DNA of 54,768 nt from Kitasatospora phosalacinea (GTDB lineage: Bacteria > Actinomycetota > Actinomycetes > Streptomycetales > Streptomycetaceae): NCBI RefSeq assembly GCF_000717185.1, contig NZ_JNYE01000042.1, forward strand, positions 1-54,768, in the 5' to 3' direction. The notes beneath the pieces were generated by a model. That model did not search any database and was not told where the DNA came from. It saw only the letters and a program-made list of their open reading frames with translations. This document shows, one piece after another, positions 1 to 9,417 of this stretch. Position numbers and translations under genes: made by a program. Numbering within the stretch: position 1 is the first letter of the stretch; every line of letters begins with the position of its first letter.

Positions 1-28
1 GGGCGGGGGCGGGGGCGGGGGCGGCCTC
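1..28. repeat. GGGGGC hexamer tract
   Basis: About four tandem GGGGGC units sit at the window edge. On the minus strand they encode the Ala-Pro run of the edge gene. G-runs of this kind can form quadruplexes and are also prone to slippage and assembly error. Confidence 0.6.
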
Positions 29-61
29 GGCGGTGGCGGGCGGCGGTGCGGTGACGGTCAT
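1..61 (-). CDS. N-terminus of a probable DUF4350 membrane protein (cut by left edge)
   Basis: On the minus strand an ATG at 61-59 overlaps the TGA of the upstream DUF4129 gene (60-58) in a 4-base ATGA arrangement, typical of translational coupling. Only about 20 codons lie inside the window and they read MTVTAPPPATAEAAP followed by an Ala-Pro run. The Ala-Pro run is encoded by the GGGGGC hexamer repeat at the window edge. In streptomycetes a DUF4350 protein usually follows DUF4129 in this operon, so that name is inferred from context; the visible residues do not identify the family. Confidence 0.5.
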   Translation of the reverse strand, partial: MTVTAPPPATAEAAPAPAPA

Positions 62-732
62 GCGGTCCCTCCGCCGACCGCGGCGGGCACCGGGCGGGTG
101 CGGCCGAGGGTCTGGTCGAGGTCGGCGAGCAGGCGGTAGGCGCGTTCGTCGGCGGGGCGCTCGCCGAACGCGATGTCGTCGAACAGCCGTGCCGCGGAGG
201 CGAGCGCGCGGGCCTGGTCGGGCAGGGCGCGGCCGGCCTCGGCGGCGGCCTCGTCGGCGGTGCGGCCGGGGCGGGGGGAGAGGACGGTGCGCTCCTCCAG
301 GCCGCGGACCAGGGCGCGCATCTGTTCGCGGACGGCGTCCTCCCAGTCGCCCCGGGCGGCGTGCGCGGCGGCGTCGGCCCGGTGCTGGGCGGCGCTGCGC
401 GGGCCCCGGGGGCCGGTGAACAGCCCGGCGGCGCGGGCGGCGCGGCGGGGCGCGCCGTAGCGGCGCCAGAGCACCACGCCCAGGACGAGCAGCAGGAGCA
501 GCAGCACGACGAGCGCGGCGTTGCCGCCGCCGCCCAGCGGCGAGGCGACGTCGTCCACGGCCCGGTGGAACTGCTCCTTGATCCAGTCGACGAGGCGTTC
601 GACCGGCCCGGGCTCGTTCTGGTGGTAGACGGCCTTGCGGAGCTCCTCGTGCGCGGCCTCGCGGGCGGCGTCGCGCGGTACGTCGACGGGGGCGCCGTCG
701 GTGAGCAGCGCCCCCTCCCCCCGGAATCCCAT
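58..732 (-). CDS. DUF4129 domain membrane protein
   Basis: 224 residues. The ATG at 732-730 lies 5 bases after the stop of the upstream membrane-protein gene, and the 3' end overlaps the next gene by ATGA, so three genes form one minus-strand operon. There is one clear transmembrane segment at about residues 71-90, preceded by an amphipathic charged region and followed by a basic stretch. The C-terminal half holds the DUF4129 helical domain, with the typical pattern of an Arg/Glu-rich LVRGLEERTVL segment, an RTADE segment and a final region around LFDDIAFGERPAD. In related genomes such proteins sit with DUF58, MoxR-type ATPases and DUF4350 proteins and are thought to act at the envelope, but no biochemical role is known. 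The family call is by pattern recognition. Confidence 0.8.
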   Translation of the reverse strand: MGFRGEGALLTDGAPVDVPRDAAREAAHEELRKAVYHQNEPGPVERLVDWIKEQFHRAVDDVASPLGGGGNAALVVLLLLLLVLGVVLWRRYGAPRRAARAAGLFTGPRGPRSAAQHRADAAAHAARGDWEDAVREQMRALVRGLEERTVLSPRPGRTADEAAAEAGRALPDQARALASAARLFDDIAFGERPADERAYRLLADLDQTLGRTRPVPAAVGGGTA

Positions 733-737
733 GGCGG

Positions 738-1802
738 TCAGGCTCCCGACGGGGCGGCCGCGGCGGGCCGGACGTAGCCGGGCAGGCCCGCGGCGTGGGC
801 GAGTTCCAGGTCGAGGGCCTCGCGGCGGATCCGCTGGTCGACGTAGATCAGCGTCTGCAGGGCGCCTTCGAGCGGGAGGGTGACGGTGCGGGCGACGATG
901 CCGAAGACGGCGAGGGCGGCGATGCTGATCGCGGCGGGGCCGTCCCCGGCCGATCCGCTGCCGGAGACGCCGTCGAGGACCATGGCGACGATCTCGCCGG
1001 GGCCGGCCAGGACGGCGGCGACCGCGGTGAGGCAGAGCCGGAACACCAGGGTCAGGCCGAAGATCCGCCACCAGGCGCCGCGGGAGAGCCGCCAGGAGCG
1101 CTTGAGCGCGCCGAGGACGGGCTGCTCCTCCAGCACCAGCGCGGGCACGGCGAGGGACAGCCGGACCGTCAGCCAGACCACCGGCGGCACGGTGAGCAGC
1201 AGCAGGGCGAGCAGCCCGGGCAGGTCGGTGGCGAAGGCCAGCAGGAGCAGCGGGACGACGGCGAGGGCGAGCGCGCCGATGCCGATCGCGGCCAGCAGCA
1301 GGCACAGGCCGGTCAGCCGGCCGAGCCGGGCGCGGGCCCGGGCCCAGGCCTCGGCGAGCGAGGTGTCGCGGCCGAGCATGCCGTTGCTGACCACGGGGGC
1401 GAGCAGGCCGGAGGCCAGGACGCCGAAGAACAGGGCGAGCGGGGCCAGGTAGTTGCCGGACAGCAGCGGCTCCGTCCCGCCGCCGCCGGTGTGGATCCAC
1501 CAGTCGATGCCGGCCTGGAGGAGTTCGAGGACCGCGGCGAGGGCCAGGGTGAGCCCGAAGGCGGCCCGCCAGTTGCGGCGGACCAGGGCGAAGGTGCCGT
1601 CCATCAGCTCGCCGAAGCCGAGCGGCCGCAGCGGGATCAGGCCGATGCCCGGGCCGACGGGGGCGGGCGCGGGGACGGGCGGAGGCGGGACGGGCGCGGT
1701 GCCGGCCGCGGGGGGCGGGGTGGGTGCCGAGTGGCCGGTTCCGGCGGGGCCGGGCGGTGCTTCGGGAGAACCGGGTGAGGTCCAACCCGGGGACTCGGTC
1801 AT
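738..1802 (-). CDS. Polytopic membrane protein (glycerophosphodiester phosphodiesterase membrane-domain type)
   Basis: 354 residues, starting MTESPGWTSPG. The ATG at 1802-1800 is chosen over an in-frame upstream ATG because GAGGAG lies 6 bases before it. The first ~70 residues are Pro/Gly/Ala-rich and probably cytosolic. They are followed by an LRPLGFGELMDGTFAL segment and several hydrophobic helices. This is the pattern of actinobacterial proteins annotated as glycerophosphoryl diester phosphodiesterase membrane domain; no phosphodiesterase catalytic domain is visible, so no enzyme activity is claimed. It is the first gene of the operon with the DUF4129 and probable DUF4350 proteins and is divergent from mtrA. 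Confidence 0.7.
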   Translation of the reverse strand: MTESPGWTSPGSPEAPPGPAGTGHSAPTPPPAAGTAPVPPPPVPAPAPVGPGIGLIPLRPLGFGELMDGTFALVRRNWRAAFGLTLALAAVLELLQAGIDWWIHTGGGGTEPLLSGNYLAPLALFFGVLASGLLAPVVSNGMLGRDTSLAEAWARARARLGRLTGLCLLLAAIGIGALALAVVPLLLLAFATDLPGLLALLLLTVPPVVWLTVRLSLAVPALVLEEQPVLGALKRSWRLSRGAWWRIFGLTLVFRLCLTAVAAVLAGPGEIVAMVLDGVSGSGSAGDGPAAISIAALAVFGIVARTVTLPLEGALQTLIYVDQRIRREALDLELAHAAGLPGYVRPAAAAPSGA

Positions 1803-1871
1803 CGACGCTCCTCGTCGGGGCACCCTGGCTCGGGTGCTTCGGGGTGCTTATCGTGCCATGGTGCGCACGCG

Positions 1872-1884
1872 TACCCCAGGGGTA
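1872..1884. promoter_or_regulatory. Perfect inverted repeat in the divergent mtrA control region
   Basis: TACCCC-A-GGGGTA, a 6+1+6 palindrome in the 226-base gap between the divergent membrane-protein operon and mtrA. It could be an operator, but no regulator is assigned. Confidence 0.4.
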
Positions 1885-2028
1885 TCCCGTTGCTGATCCA
1901 CAACGGTCCGGACAAGGCCGCCGAGCCAGGACCTTTGCGATGGTATGACTGGTTCGGCGGGGGGTGGAGCCGCAGGACGGCGGGGCCGTGCGGCGCAGGT
2001 CACATTCGGGTGATGAGAAGATGGAGAC

Positions 2029-2706
2029 ATGAAGGGACGCGTCCTCGTCGTCGATGACGACACCGCACTGGCCGAGATGCTCGGCATCGTGCTGCGGGGT
2101 GAAGGTTTTGAGCCGTTTTTCGTCGCTGACGGGGACAAGGCGCTGGCCGCCTTCCGGGAGACCAAGCCGGACCTCGTACTACTCGACCTGATGCTGCCCG
2201 GACGGGACGGCATCGACGTGTGCCGCCAGATCCGGGCCGAGTCGGGCATTCCGATCGTCATGCTGACCGCGAAGACCGACACGGTCGACATCGTGGTCGG
2301 CCTGGAGTCCGGTGCCGACGACTACGTCACCAAGCCGTTCAAGCCCAAGGAACTGGTCGCCCGGGTGCGCGCCCGGCTGCGCCGGGCCGAGGAGCCCACG
2401 CCGGAGCAGCTGACCATCGGCGACCTGGTGATCGACGTCGCCGGGCACTCGGTGAAGCGCGAGGGGCGCGGCATCCCGCTGACCCCGCTGGAGTTCGACC
2501 TGCTGGTCGCGCTGGCCCGCAAGCCCTGGCAGGTGTTCACCCGCGAGGTGCTGCTGGAGCAGGTCTGGGGCTACCGGCACGCGGCCGACACCCGCCTGGT
2601 CAACGTGCACGTGCAGCGCCTGCGCTCCAAGATCGAGAAGGACCCGGAGCGCCCGGAGATCGTCGTCACCGTGCGCGGTGTCGGGTACAAGGCCGGGCCC
2701 AGCTGA
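2029..2706 (+). CDS. mtrA: Two-component response regulator MtrA
   Basis: 225 residues, OmpR/PhoB class. The receiver domain has the acidic pocket VVDDD near the N-terminus, the phospho-acceptor Asp53 in DLVLLDLMLPG and the conserved Lys in VTKPFKP. The C-terminal winged helix ends with VNVHVQRLRSKIEKDPE and VRGVGYKAG. A GGAG lies shortly before the ATG. mtrB follows two bases after the stop and lpqB overlaps mtrB, which is the conserved actinobacterial mtrA-mtrB-lpqB order. In the family MtrA controls cell-cycle, cell-wall and, in Streptomyces, development and antibiotic genes. Confidence 0.97.
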   Translation: MKGRVLVVDDDTALAEMLGIVLRGEGFEPFFVADGDKALAAFRETKPDLVLLDLMLPGRDGIDVCRQIRAESGIPIVMLTAKTDTVDIVVGLESGADDYVTKPFKPKELVARVRARLRRAEEPTPEQLTIGDLVIDVAGHSVKREGRGIPLTPLEFDLLVALARKPWQVFTREVLLEQVWGYRHAADTRLVNVHVQRLRSKIEKDPERPEIVVTVRGVGYKAGPS

Positions 2707-2708
2707 GG

Positions 2709-4814
2709 ATGAGCGACACCAGGGCTGACCACTCCCCGTCGGACGACCGGTCCGGCGGGGAGCACGCTGTGCGCGGCGACGTGCTGAGCTCCACCACCAC
2801 CGGCAGGCCGCGCCGGCGCCGGTGGTGGGCCGGGCTGCTCGCCCCGCTGGTCCGCCCGTTCCGGCACCCGGTGGGCCGGGTGCTGGCGCTGTACCGCCGC
2901 TCGATCCAGCTGCGGGTGGTCGCGATGACCCTGCTGCTGTCCTTCGTCGTGGTGCTGGTGCTCGGCGTGGTGGTGGTCGCCCAGGTGCGCACCGGCCTGC
3001 TGGAGGCCAAGCAGAAGTCCGCGCACGGGCAGGCCCTGGGCGGCTTCCAGATCGAGCAGGACAAGATCAACGAGGCGATCAACCTGCAGGCCAAGGCCGG
3101 CGCGACCGCCGACCCGACCCGCGACCAGATCAACGCCTGGCTGACCAAGCAGGTCTCCGACCTGGCCTCCGGCGGCTCCGGCGTCTACTCGGTGATCGCG
3201 CTCGCCCCCGGCGACCAGGAGGCCAGCGCCCCCAGCGCCGGACTGCGCGGCGCCCGCTACTCCGGCTCGATCCTGCCCGACTCGATCACCCCCGAGCTGC
3301 GCGCCAAGGTCGCCGCCGACTCGTCCAACCCGCAGGAGCAGCCGGTCGAGCTGCACCGCGCCCCGAACAGCCAGACCCCGCCCGGCGACGACAAGGGCCT
3401 GGCGATCGGCAAGCAGTTCACCGGCCCGGACGGCACCCCGTACCAGCTGTACTACGTCTTCTCCTTCTACCAGGAGACCTCCACCCTCAACCTGGTGATC
3501 GGCACCCTGGCCACCGCCGGGCTGTTCCTGGTGATCCTGCTCGGCTGCATCGCCTGGGTGGTGGTCCGGCAGGTCGTCACGCCGGTGCGGATGGCCGCCG
3601 GGATCTCCGAGCGGCTCGCCGCCGGGCACTTCGACGAGCGGATGAAGGTCACCGGCACCGACGACATCGCCCGCCTCGGCGAGTCGTTCAACCGGATGGC
3701 CAACGGCCTGCAGGCGCAGATCCGCAAGCTGGAGGAGCTCTCCCGGGTGCAGCGGCGCTTCGTCTCGGACGTCTCGCACGAGCTGCGCACCCCGCTGACC
3801 ACCGTCCGGATGGCCGCCGACCTGATCTACGACAGCCGCGAGGACCTGGACCCGATGGCGGCCCGCTCCGCCGAACTGCTCCAGGACCAGCTGGACCGCT
3901 TCGAGTCGCTGCTCGCCGACCTGCTGGAGATCAGCCGGTTCGACGCGGGCGCGGCGATCCTGGACGCCGAACCGGTCGACCTGCGGGGCATCGTGACCCG
4001 GGTGGTGGAGGCCGCCGACCCGCTGGCCCGGGCCAAGGGCAGCGCGGTGCTGATCCGCGGCGCCGAGGACCCGGTGCTGGCCGAGGTCGACGGCCGCCGG
4101 ATCGAGCGGATCCTGCGCAACCTGGTGGTCAACGCGCTGGAGCACGGCGAGGGCCGGGACGTGGTGATCCGGCTCGGCTCGGCCGAGGGCGCGGTCGCCG
4201 TCGGCGTGCGCGACTACGGCATCGGCCTCAAGCCCGGCGAGGCCTCCCGGGTGTTCCACCGCTTCTGGCGGGCCGACCCGTCCCGGGTGCGGACCACCGG
4301 CGGCACCGGCCTGGGCCTGTCCATCGCGGTCGAGGACGCCCACCTGCACGGCGGCTGGCTGCAGGCCTGGGGCGAGCCCGGTGGCGGCTCGCACTTCCGG
4401 CTGACCCTGCCGCGCACCCGCGGCGGCGAGATCTCCCGGGCCCCGTTCCGGCTGGAGCCGGAGGACTCCCGGTACAACCGCGGGATGTCCTCGGCCGGCG
4501 CCCCCTACCGCCGCGCCGCGCGCGGCGCGGGCGCGCTGCCCGGCAGCGAGTCCACGTCCGTCCCGGAGACCCCGGACACCGAGCGGCACGCCTTCGGCTC
4601 CGGCCTCGGCGGCGTGCTCAGCATCGGCCCGGGCCTGGGCCGGCCCGCCGCCGCCCCGGTCTCCGACCCCTCGGACGTCACGGGTTACGGTGCCACCGGT
4701 GCACAGGTCGTGGTCGACCGCGGCCGCCCGACCCAGTCGGCCCCGCCCGGACCGGACGGCGCCGACACCGACCAGGAGGGGACCGCCGGTGGACAGGACC
4801 GACAGGACGGCTGA
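2709..4814 (+). CDS. mtrB: Sensor histidine kinase MtrB
   Basis: 701 residues; the start lies 2 bases after the mtrA stop, with a GAGG just upstream. Two transmembrane helices (about residues 74-100 and 259-287) bracket an extracytoplasmic domain of about 160 residues. A HAMP region follows, then HisKA with His357 in SDVSHELRTPL, and HATPase with NLVVNALEHG (N box), DYGIGL (G1) and GGTGLGLSI (G2). After the kinase core there is an unusually long low-complexity tail of about 120 Pro/Gly/Ser/Asp-rich residues. The last 26 bases overlap lpqB. It is the cognate kinase of MtrA; LpqB is reported in mycobacteria to modulate its extracellular domain. Confidence 0.96.
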   Translation: MSDTRADHSPSDDRSGGEHAVRGDVLSSTTTGRPRRRRWWAGLLAPLVRPFRHPVGRVLALYRRSIQLRVVAMTLLLSFVVVLVLGVVVVAQVRTGLLEAKQKSAHGQALGGFQIEQDKINEAINLQAKAGATADPTRDQINAWLTKQVSDLASGGSGVYSVIALAPGDQEASAPSAGLRGARYSGSILPDSITPELRAKVAADSSNPQEQPVELHRAPNSQTPPGDDKGLAIGKQFTGPDGTPYQLYYVFSFYQETSTLNLVIGTLATAGLFLVILLGCIAWVVVRQVVTPVRMAAGISERLAAGHFDERMKVTGTDDIARLGESFNRMANGLQAQIRKLEELSRVQRRFVSDVSHELRTPLTTVRMAADLIYDSREDLDPMAARSAELLQDQLDRFESLLADLLEISRFDAGAAILDAEPVDLRGIVTRVVEAADPLARAKGSAVLIRGAEDPVLAEVDGRRIERILRNLVVNALEHGEGRDVVIRLGSAEGAVAVGVRDYGIGLKPGEASRVFHRFWRADPSRVRTTGGTGLGLSIAVEDAHLHGGWLQAWGEPGGGSHFRLTLPRTRGGEISRAPFRLEPEDSRYNRGMSSAGAPYRRAARGAGALPGSESTSVPETPDTERHAFGSGLGGVLSIGPGLGRPAAAPVSDPSDVTGYGATGAQVVVDRGRPTQSAPPGPDGADTDQEGTAGGQDRQDG

Positions 4815-6648
4815 CCGGCGGGCCCTGGCGATCGGCTGGGCGGTGCTGCTGGCCACCGCCGCCACCGGCTGCGTCTCGATGCCCTCCGGCGGCGCCCCGC
4901 AGCGCCTGGAGGCCCCGCAGAACGCCGCCGACGGCCTCCAGGTGCACGTCTACCCGGTCGCCCCGCGCAAGGGCGGGAGCCCCCGCGACCTGCTCGCCGG
5001 GTTCCTCGACTCCTCCAACGCCGACCAGGCCAACTACGACACCGCCAAGCAGTACCTGACGGCCCTCGCCGCGAAGACCTGGAAGCCCGACGCGGGCGTG
5101 GTGGTGCTGGCCGGCGCCCCGACCCCGAGCGGCCCCACCCCGGCCGACGACGACGTCACCGTCCGGCTGACCGTCGAGGGCAAGCAGGTCGCCGGGCTGG
5201 ACGAGCAGCACACCTACCAGGCCCACTCCGGCGACACCTACCAGCGGGCCTTCACCTTCGTGAAGGAGACGGACGGGCCCGACAAGGGCGAGTGGCGGAT
5301 CAGCGACCTGCCCGACGGCCTGATCGTCGACCAGACCAACTTCAAGAACACCTACAAGCCGGTCCACCGCTACTTCTTCGCCCGGACCGACGCCTCCGGC
5401 CCCGGCCCGCAGGCCGCCCGGGTGCTGGTGCCCGACCCGATCTACCTGCGCCGCCGAATAGACCCGCTGACCGAGGCCGCCCAGGCCACCGCCGACGGCC
5501 CGTCGCACTGGCTCGGCCCGGTGGTGGCCTCCGAGCTGGACGGCGTCCGGGTGGAGGGCGCCACCGTCGGCGACAACCGGGTGGCCACCGTCAAGCTGCG
5601 GGGCGGCGACCCGGCCGCCTGCAAGCAGATGGCCCAGCAGCTCTTCCAGACCCTCGCCGACCAGCAGAGCAAGCTGGACCGGATCGACCTGACGTTCACC
5701 GGCGGCGGCAGCGGCTGCTCGCTCAGCAGCGCCGAGGCCGCCCTGGTCGCCCCCGGCGCGCTGGCCGGGGCCGACAACGGCGTGCAGGCGTTCATCCAGC
5801 TGGAGGACGGCCGGCTCACCCGCTACCTCCAGGAGGGCATGGAGCCGTTGCCCGTCCCCGGGGTGCTCGGCCAGGCCCCGCAGCCCGGGCAGTTCCGCCC
5901 CGGCACCGTCGCGGTCCGCCGGGACGCCGCCGTCGCCGCGGTGATCGGGGCCGACGGCCGCGACCTGGTCGAGACCGGGCTCACCGAGGGCGGCACGTAC
6001 GGCGAGCCGGTCGTCAGCACCCGCTCCGCGCAGCCCGGCAAGGGCCTGGCCTCGCCCAGCTGGGACGGCCGCCAGGACCTGTGGCTGGTCGACCGCGACC
6101 CGGCCGCGCCGCGGGTGCTGATGGTGCGCGACCGCACCGTCGTCCAGGTGCAGGTCGAGGGCCTGGACGGGCGCACCGTGCAGTCGCTGCGGATCTCCTC
6201 CGACGGCACCCGGATCGCCCTGCTGCTCAGCCAGGGCGGCGGCCCGACCAGGCTGGCGCTCGGCCTGGTCGAGCACGGCGGCACCTCCGGGGCCCCCACC
6301 GCGAGGATCACCGCGCTGCGCGACATCGCACCGCAGCTGTCCGAGGTCGCCGCCGTCTCCTGGGGCGACACCGACCAGCTGGTGGTGCTCGGCAAGGAGA
6401 CCGACCGGCTGCAGCAGCTGCACTTCCTGGGCACCGACGGCTCGCAGTCCACCGACTCCCCGCTGCAGGGCGGCGAGTCGATGACCGCGCTGTCCGCGAC
6501 CGAGGCCCGGCTGCCGGCCGACCCGACCAGCCCGTCCGGCCCCGCGGTGCTCACCTCCTCCGAGCACGGCCTCTACCGGCTCAAGGACAACCAGTGGCAC
6601 GAGGTGCCCAGCAAGTCCGAGGCGAAGGCGTTCACCTACCCGGGCTGA
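4789..6648 (+). CDS. lpqB: LpqB lipoprotein, GerMN plus beta-propeller
   Basis: 619 residues from GTG 4789, which follows an AGGAGGGG ribosome-binding site inside the end of mtrB. The signal peptide runs [18 protein letters not shown] with Cys28 as the likely lipidated residue (weak lipobox A-T-G-C). The N-terminal LpqB domain is followed by a GerMN-like domain at about residues 210-305, and the C-terminal half has the repeating hydrophobic-Asp-Gly pattern of a beta-propeller. Translational overlap with mtrB supports one operon. In other actinobacteria LpqB interacts with the MtrB sensor domain. The gene converges on comF with a 17-base overlap of the 3' ends. Confidence 0.94.
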   Translation: MDRTDRTADRRALAIGWAVLLATAATGCVSMPSGGAPQRLEAPQNAADGLQVHVYPVAPRKGGSPRDLLAGFLDSSNADQANYDTAKQYLTALAAKTWKPDAGVVVLAGAPTPSGPTPADDDVTVRLTVEGKQVAGLDEQHTYQAHSGDTYQRAFTFVKETDGPDKGEWRISDLPDGLIVDQTNFKNTYKPVHRYFFARTDASGPGPQAARVLVPDPIYLRRRIDPLTEAAQATADGPSHWLGPVVASELDGVRVEGATVGDNRVATVKLRGGDPAACKQMAQQLFQTLADQQSKLDRIDLTFTGGGSGCSLSSAEAALVAPGALAGADNGVQAFIQLEDGRLTRYLQEGMEPLPVPGVLGQAPQPGQFRPGTVAVRRDAAVAAVIGADGRDLVETGLTEGGTYGEPVVSTRSAQPGKGLASPSWDGRQDLWLVDRDPAAPRVLMVRDRTVVQVQVEGLDGRTVQSLRISSDGTRIALLLSQGGGPTRLALGLVEHGGTSGAPTARITALRDIAPQLSEVAAVSWGDTDQLVVLGKETDRLQQLHFLGTDGSQSTDSPLQGGESMTALSATEARLPADPTSPSGPAVLTSSEHGLYRLKDNQWHEVPSKSEAKAFTYPG

Positions 6649-7423
6649 GCCCGGCCTCCCCCGCGGCCTCCCCGGCCACCGCGCCGCGCCGCCCCGCCCC
6701 GGGGCCGCGCCGGGCGGTGGCCGCGACGGTGGCCGCCGCCCGCGGCGGGCAGCCCGCCGCGCGCAGCGCCCGGGCCGCCTCGGCCAGGCTCGCCCCGGTG
6801 GTGACCAGGTCGTCCACCAGCACCAGCCGGTGCCCGGCCAGCCGGGGCGCCAGCCGGGCGGGCACGGCCAGCGCCCCGTCCAGGTTGCGCCGCCGCTCGG
6901 CCGCGCCCAGGCCCGCCTGGTCGGCGACCGGGCGGCTGTGCCGCAGCACCGGCGCGACCAGCGTGGCGACGCCGCCGCGGCGCAGCTCGCGGGCGGCGGC
7001 GCGGGCCAGCCGCAGCGTCGGGTCGTGGCCGCGGGCCCGGGTCGCGGCGCGCGCCGAGGGCACCGGCACCAGCAGCAGCGGGGCGGCGCCCGCGCCGGTG
7101 GCGGAGCGCACGGCGGCGGCCAGCGCGCGGCCGAGCGGGGCGGCCAGCCGGAGCGCGCCGCGCTCCTTGTGGGCGAGCAGCAGTTGGCGCACCGGCCCGG
7201 CGTAGGGCGCGGCGGCGTGCACCGGCGGCAGCCCGGGCGGCGGGCGGTGCGGCCCGGCGGGCCCGGCGGCGCCGCCGTCGAGCAGTGCGCGGCAGGGCGG
7301 GCAGAGGCCGGAGAAGCCGCTTCCGCAGCCGGCGCAGCGGGCGGGGAGCAGCAGGTCGAGCAGGGCGGCGAGGACCGGTGCGGGGCCGGATCCGGGCTGG
7401 TGGGCGGTGCTGCGGCTCGTCAC
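6632..7423 (-). CDS. comF: ComF-family amidophosphoribosyltransferase-like protein
   Basis: 263 residues from GTG 7423, chosen because CGGAGGGG lies about 5 bases upstream; an ATG at 7465 is in frame but has no such site. The N-terminal zinc-ribbon-like cysteines occur as CAGC and CPPC (about residues 26-43). The C-terminal phosphoribosyltransferase fold carries the PRPP loop [12 protein letters not shown] and the family segment [20 protein letters not shown]. In naturally competent bacteria ComF aids DNA uptake; in streptomycetes the role is unknown. The stop overlaps the end of lpqB on the other strand, so no terminator separates the two. Confidence 0.9.
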   Translation of the reverse strand: MTSRSTAHQPGSGPAPVLAALLDLLLPARCAGCGSGFSGLCPPCRALLDGGAAGPAGPHRPPPGLPPVHAAAPYAGPVRQLLLAHKERGALRLAAPLGRALAAAVRSATGAGAAPLLLVPVPSARAATRARGHDPTLRLARAAARELRRGGVATLVAPVLRHSRPVADQAGLGAAERRRNLDGALAVPARLAPRLAGHRLVLVDDLVTTGASLAEAARALRAAGCPPRAAATVAATARRGPGAGRRGAVAGEAAGEAGLSPGR

Positions 7424-7790
7424 GGAACCCCTCCGGAACGCTCGCCGGGCGGCGACATCAGCCATACGGTGGGCGGTGCCGGGCGTGTTGTCCAGCCGTT
7501 CACCGGTGTTTCACCCGTAGGTGGGTAAACAGGGGGGAACAGCCGGGCCGCCGACCGTCCGTCGGTACGTTCGTTCGACTGGGGAGGCGAGATCCCCGTG
7601 TCAGGTGTTGCATGAGGTTTCCAGGGGTTTCGAACGCTCCTGGTGGGGAGGAAGTGAGGTAAGGGCCGGTGGTCCTCGCGGCTTCTCCGGGCGGTGCCCG
7701 GCGGGTGGCGGTGGCCGGCTGGTCCGGCTGGGTCTCACGCCGGTTCGGGACGCACTCCGGACCGGTCAGCACGAGGGATCGGAGTTCTGC
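7424..7790. other. Divergent intergenic region comF / hpf
   Basis: 367 bases with no gene I can support. It holds a near-palindrome at about 7508-7530 (GTTTCACCC and GGGTAAAC arms), a spaced inverted repeat at 7621-7643 (CCAGG and CCTGG arms around a TTCGAA core), and a weak extracytoplasmic-sigma-like pair, GGAAC at 7536-7540 and GTC at 7557-7559 with a 16-base spacer. These are candidate control sites for hpf, which is stress and stationary-phase induced in other bacteria. None is demonstrated. Confidence 0.4.
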
Positions 7791-8483
7791 GTGGACATCG
7801 TCGTCAAGGGCCGCAAGACCGAGGTGCCCAAGAGGTTCCGCGAGCACGTGGCCGAGAAGCTGGAGAAGGTCCAGAAGTTCGACACCAAGGCGATCAGCCT
7901 GGACGTCGAGGTGTCCAAGGAGCCCAACCCGCGCCAGGCCGACCGCGCCGACCGGGTGGAGATCACCCTCCGCAGCCGGGGCCCGGTGATCCGGGCCGAG
8001 GCGTCCGCGAGCGACCCGTGGGCGGCCCTGGACCTGGCCTCCGCGAAGTTGGAGGCGCAGCTGCGCAAGTCCGCCGACCGCCGCCGGGTGCACAAGGGCG
8101 GCACCAACGGGCGGGCGCCGGTCAGCGTCGCCGCCGCGACCGCCGCGCTGGCCGAGCTGCCCGCGACCGAGGCCGCCCCGAGCGTCAACGGAACGGCCCG
8201 CAGGACCGTCGCGGGCAACCTGGAGGTGGAGGGGGACGGGCCGCTGGTGGTCCGCGAGAAGACCCACGCCGCGGCGCCGATGTCGCTGGACCAGGCGCTG
8301 TACGCGATGGAGCTGGTGGGCCACGACTTCTACCTGTTCCAGGAGAAGGACAGCGGGCTGCCGAGCGTGGTCTACCGCCGGCACGGCTACCACTACGGCG
8401 TGATCCACCTCAAGGAGGACATGGCCGCCGCGGTGGACGCCGCCGGGGCGGGCGGCGCGATCAACGGGGCCGACGAGGACTGA
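7791..8483 (+). CDS. hpf: Ribosome hibernation-promoting factor, long form
   Basis: 230 residues from GTG 7791, with GGAG 9 bases upstream. The N-terminal ribosome-binding domain begins [20 protein letters not shown] and extends to about residue 105. An Ala/Pro-rich linker follows, then the C-terminal dimerisation domain around [20 protein letters not shown] and [11 protein letters not shown]. Long HPFs pair 70S ribosomes into inactive 100S dimers. The length matches the actinobacterial long form. A hairpin follows at 8511-8566, so it is probably monocistronic. Confidence 0.95.
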   Translation: MDIVVKGRKTEVPKRFREHVAEKLEKVQKFDTKAISLDVEVSKEPNPRQADRADRVEITLRSRGPVIRAEASASDPWAALDLASAKLEAQLRKSADRRRVHKGGTNGRAPVSVAAATAALAELPATEAAPSVNGTARRTVAGNLEVEGDGPLVVREKTHAAAPMSLDQALYAMELVGHDFYLFQEKDSGLPSVVYRRHGYHYGVIHLKEDMAAAVDAAGAGGAINGADED

Positions 8484-8510
8484 CGGCGGACCCCGCCCGC
8501 GGAGGGCGGC

Positions 8511-8566
8511 GGGTGACCCCGGCGGCCGCACCGGCCGTCGGGGCACCGGCGCGCCCGGGGTCACCC
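8511..8566 (+). terminator. Hairpin downstream of hpf
   Basis: Perfect 12-base arms GGGTGACCCCGG (8511-8522) and CCGGGGTCACCC (8555-8566) enclose a GC-rich loop that contains a smaller CCGG-type hairpin. No T-run follows, as is usual in streptomycetes. It may end hpf transcription. Confidence 0.5.
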
Positions 8567-8662
8567 AGCCGGGCGGTTCGGCGGCGCAGGGTGACCGCGA
8601 CGGGCCCCGGCCGTGGAATGATGGGCGGCGTCGAACGTGACCTGAGGGCGGGGGAGGGGCGG

Positions 8663-9388
8663 ATGGGGGAGCTTTCGCGCGAGGGCCTGGGGCCGGGGGA
8701 CGCCGGTCTCCCCCCGCACCGCGCGGAGCCGATCCGGGTGCTGGTGGTGGACGACCACGCGCTGTTCCGCCGCGGCCTGGAGATCGTGCTGGCCGAGGAG
8801 CCGGACATCCGGGTGATCGGCGAGGCGGGCGACGGGGCGGAGGCCGTGCTGAAGGCCGCCGACCTGCTGCCGGACATCATCCTGATGGACGTCCGGATGC
8901 CCCGGCGCAGCGGCATCGAGGCGTGCACCGCGATCAAGGACGTGGTGCCCAGCGCCAAGATCATCATGCTGACGATCAGCGACGAGGAGGCCGACCTCTA
9001 CGAGGCGATCAAGGCGGGGGCCACCGGCTACCTGCTGAAGGAGATCTCCACCGACGAGGTGGCCACCGCGATTCGCGCGGTGGCGGACGGGCAGTCGCAG
9101 ATCAGCCCGTCGATGGCGGCCAAGCTGCTGACCGAGTTCAAGTCGATGATCCAGCGCCGCTCGGACGACCGGGAGCTGCTGCCCGCGCCCCGGCTGACCG
9201 ACCGGGAGCTGGAGGTGCTCAAGCTGGTGGCCACCGGGATGAACAACCGGGAGATCGCCAAGGAGCTGTTCATCAGCGAGAACACCGTGAAGAACCACGT
9301 GCGCAACATCCTGGAGAAGCTCCAACTCCACTCCAGGATGGAGGCCGTGGTGTACGCGATGCGTGAGAAGATCCTCGAAATAGGCTGA
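8663..9388 (+). CDS. Orphan NarL/LuxR-family response regulator
   Basis: 241 residues from ATG 8663 with GGGGAGGGG upstream. A 22-residue N-terminal extension precedes the receiver domain ([19 protein letters not shown], phospho-acceptor Asp76 in IILMDVRMP, conserved Lys in GYLLKEIS). The C-terminal LuxR helix-turn-helix is [28 protein letters not shown] with [10 protein letters not shown]. No histidine kinase lies next to it; the neighbours are hpf upstream and a convergent DNA-glycosylase-like gene. It is probably phosphorylated by an unlinked kinase or by small phosphodonors. Targets cannot be inferred from this window. Confidence 0.93.
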   Translation: MGELSREGLGPGDAGLPPHRAEPIRVLVVDDHALFRRGLEIVLAEEPDIRVIGEAGDGAEAVLKAADLLPDIILMDVRMPRRSGIEACTAIKDVVPSAKIIMLTISDEEADLYEAIKAGATGYLLKEISTDEVATAIRAVADGQSQISPSMAAKLLTEFKSMIQRRSDDRELLPAPRLTDRELEVLKLVATGMNNREIAKELFISENTVKNHVRNILEKLQLHSRMEAVVYAMREKILEIG

Positions 9389-9417
9389 GTGCGGGCCGGG
9401 AGCCGCCGCCGGGCGGC

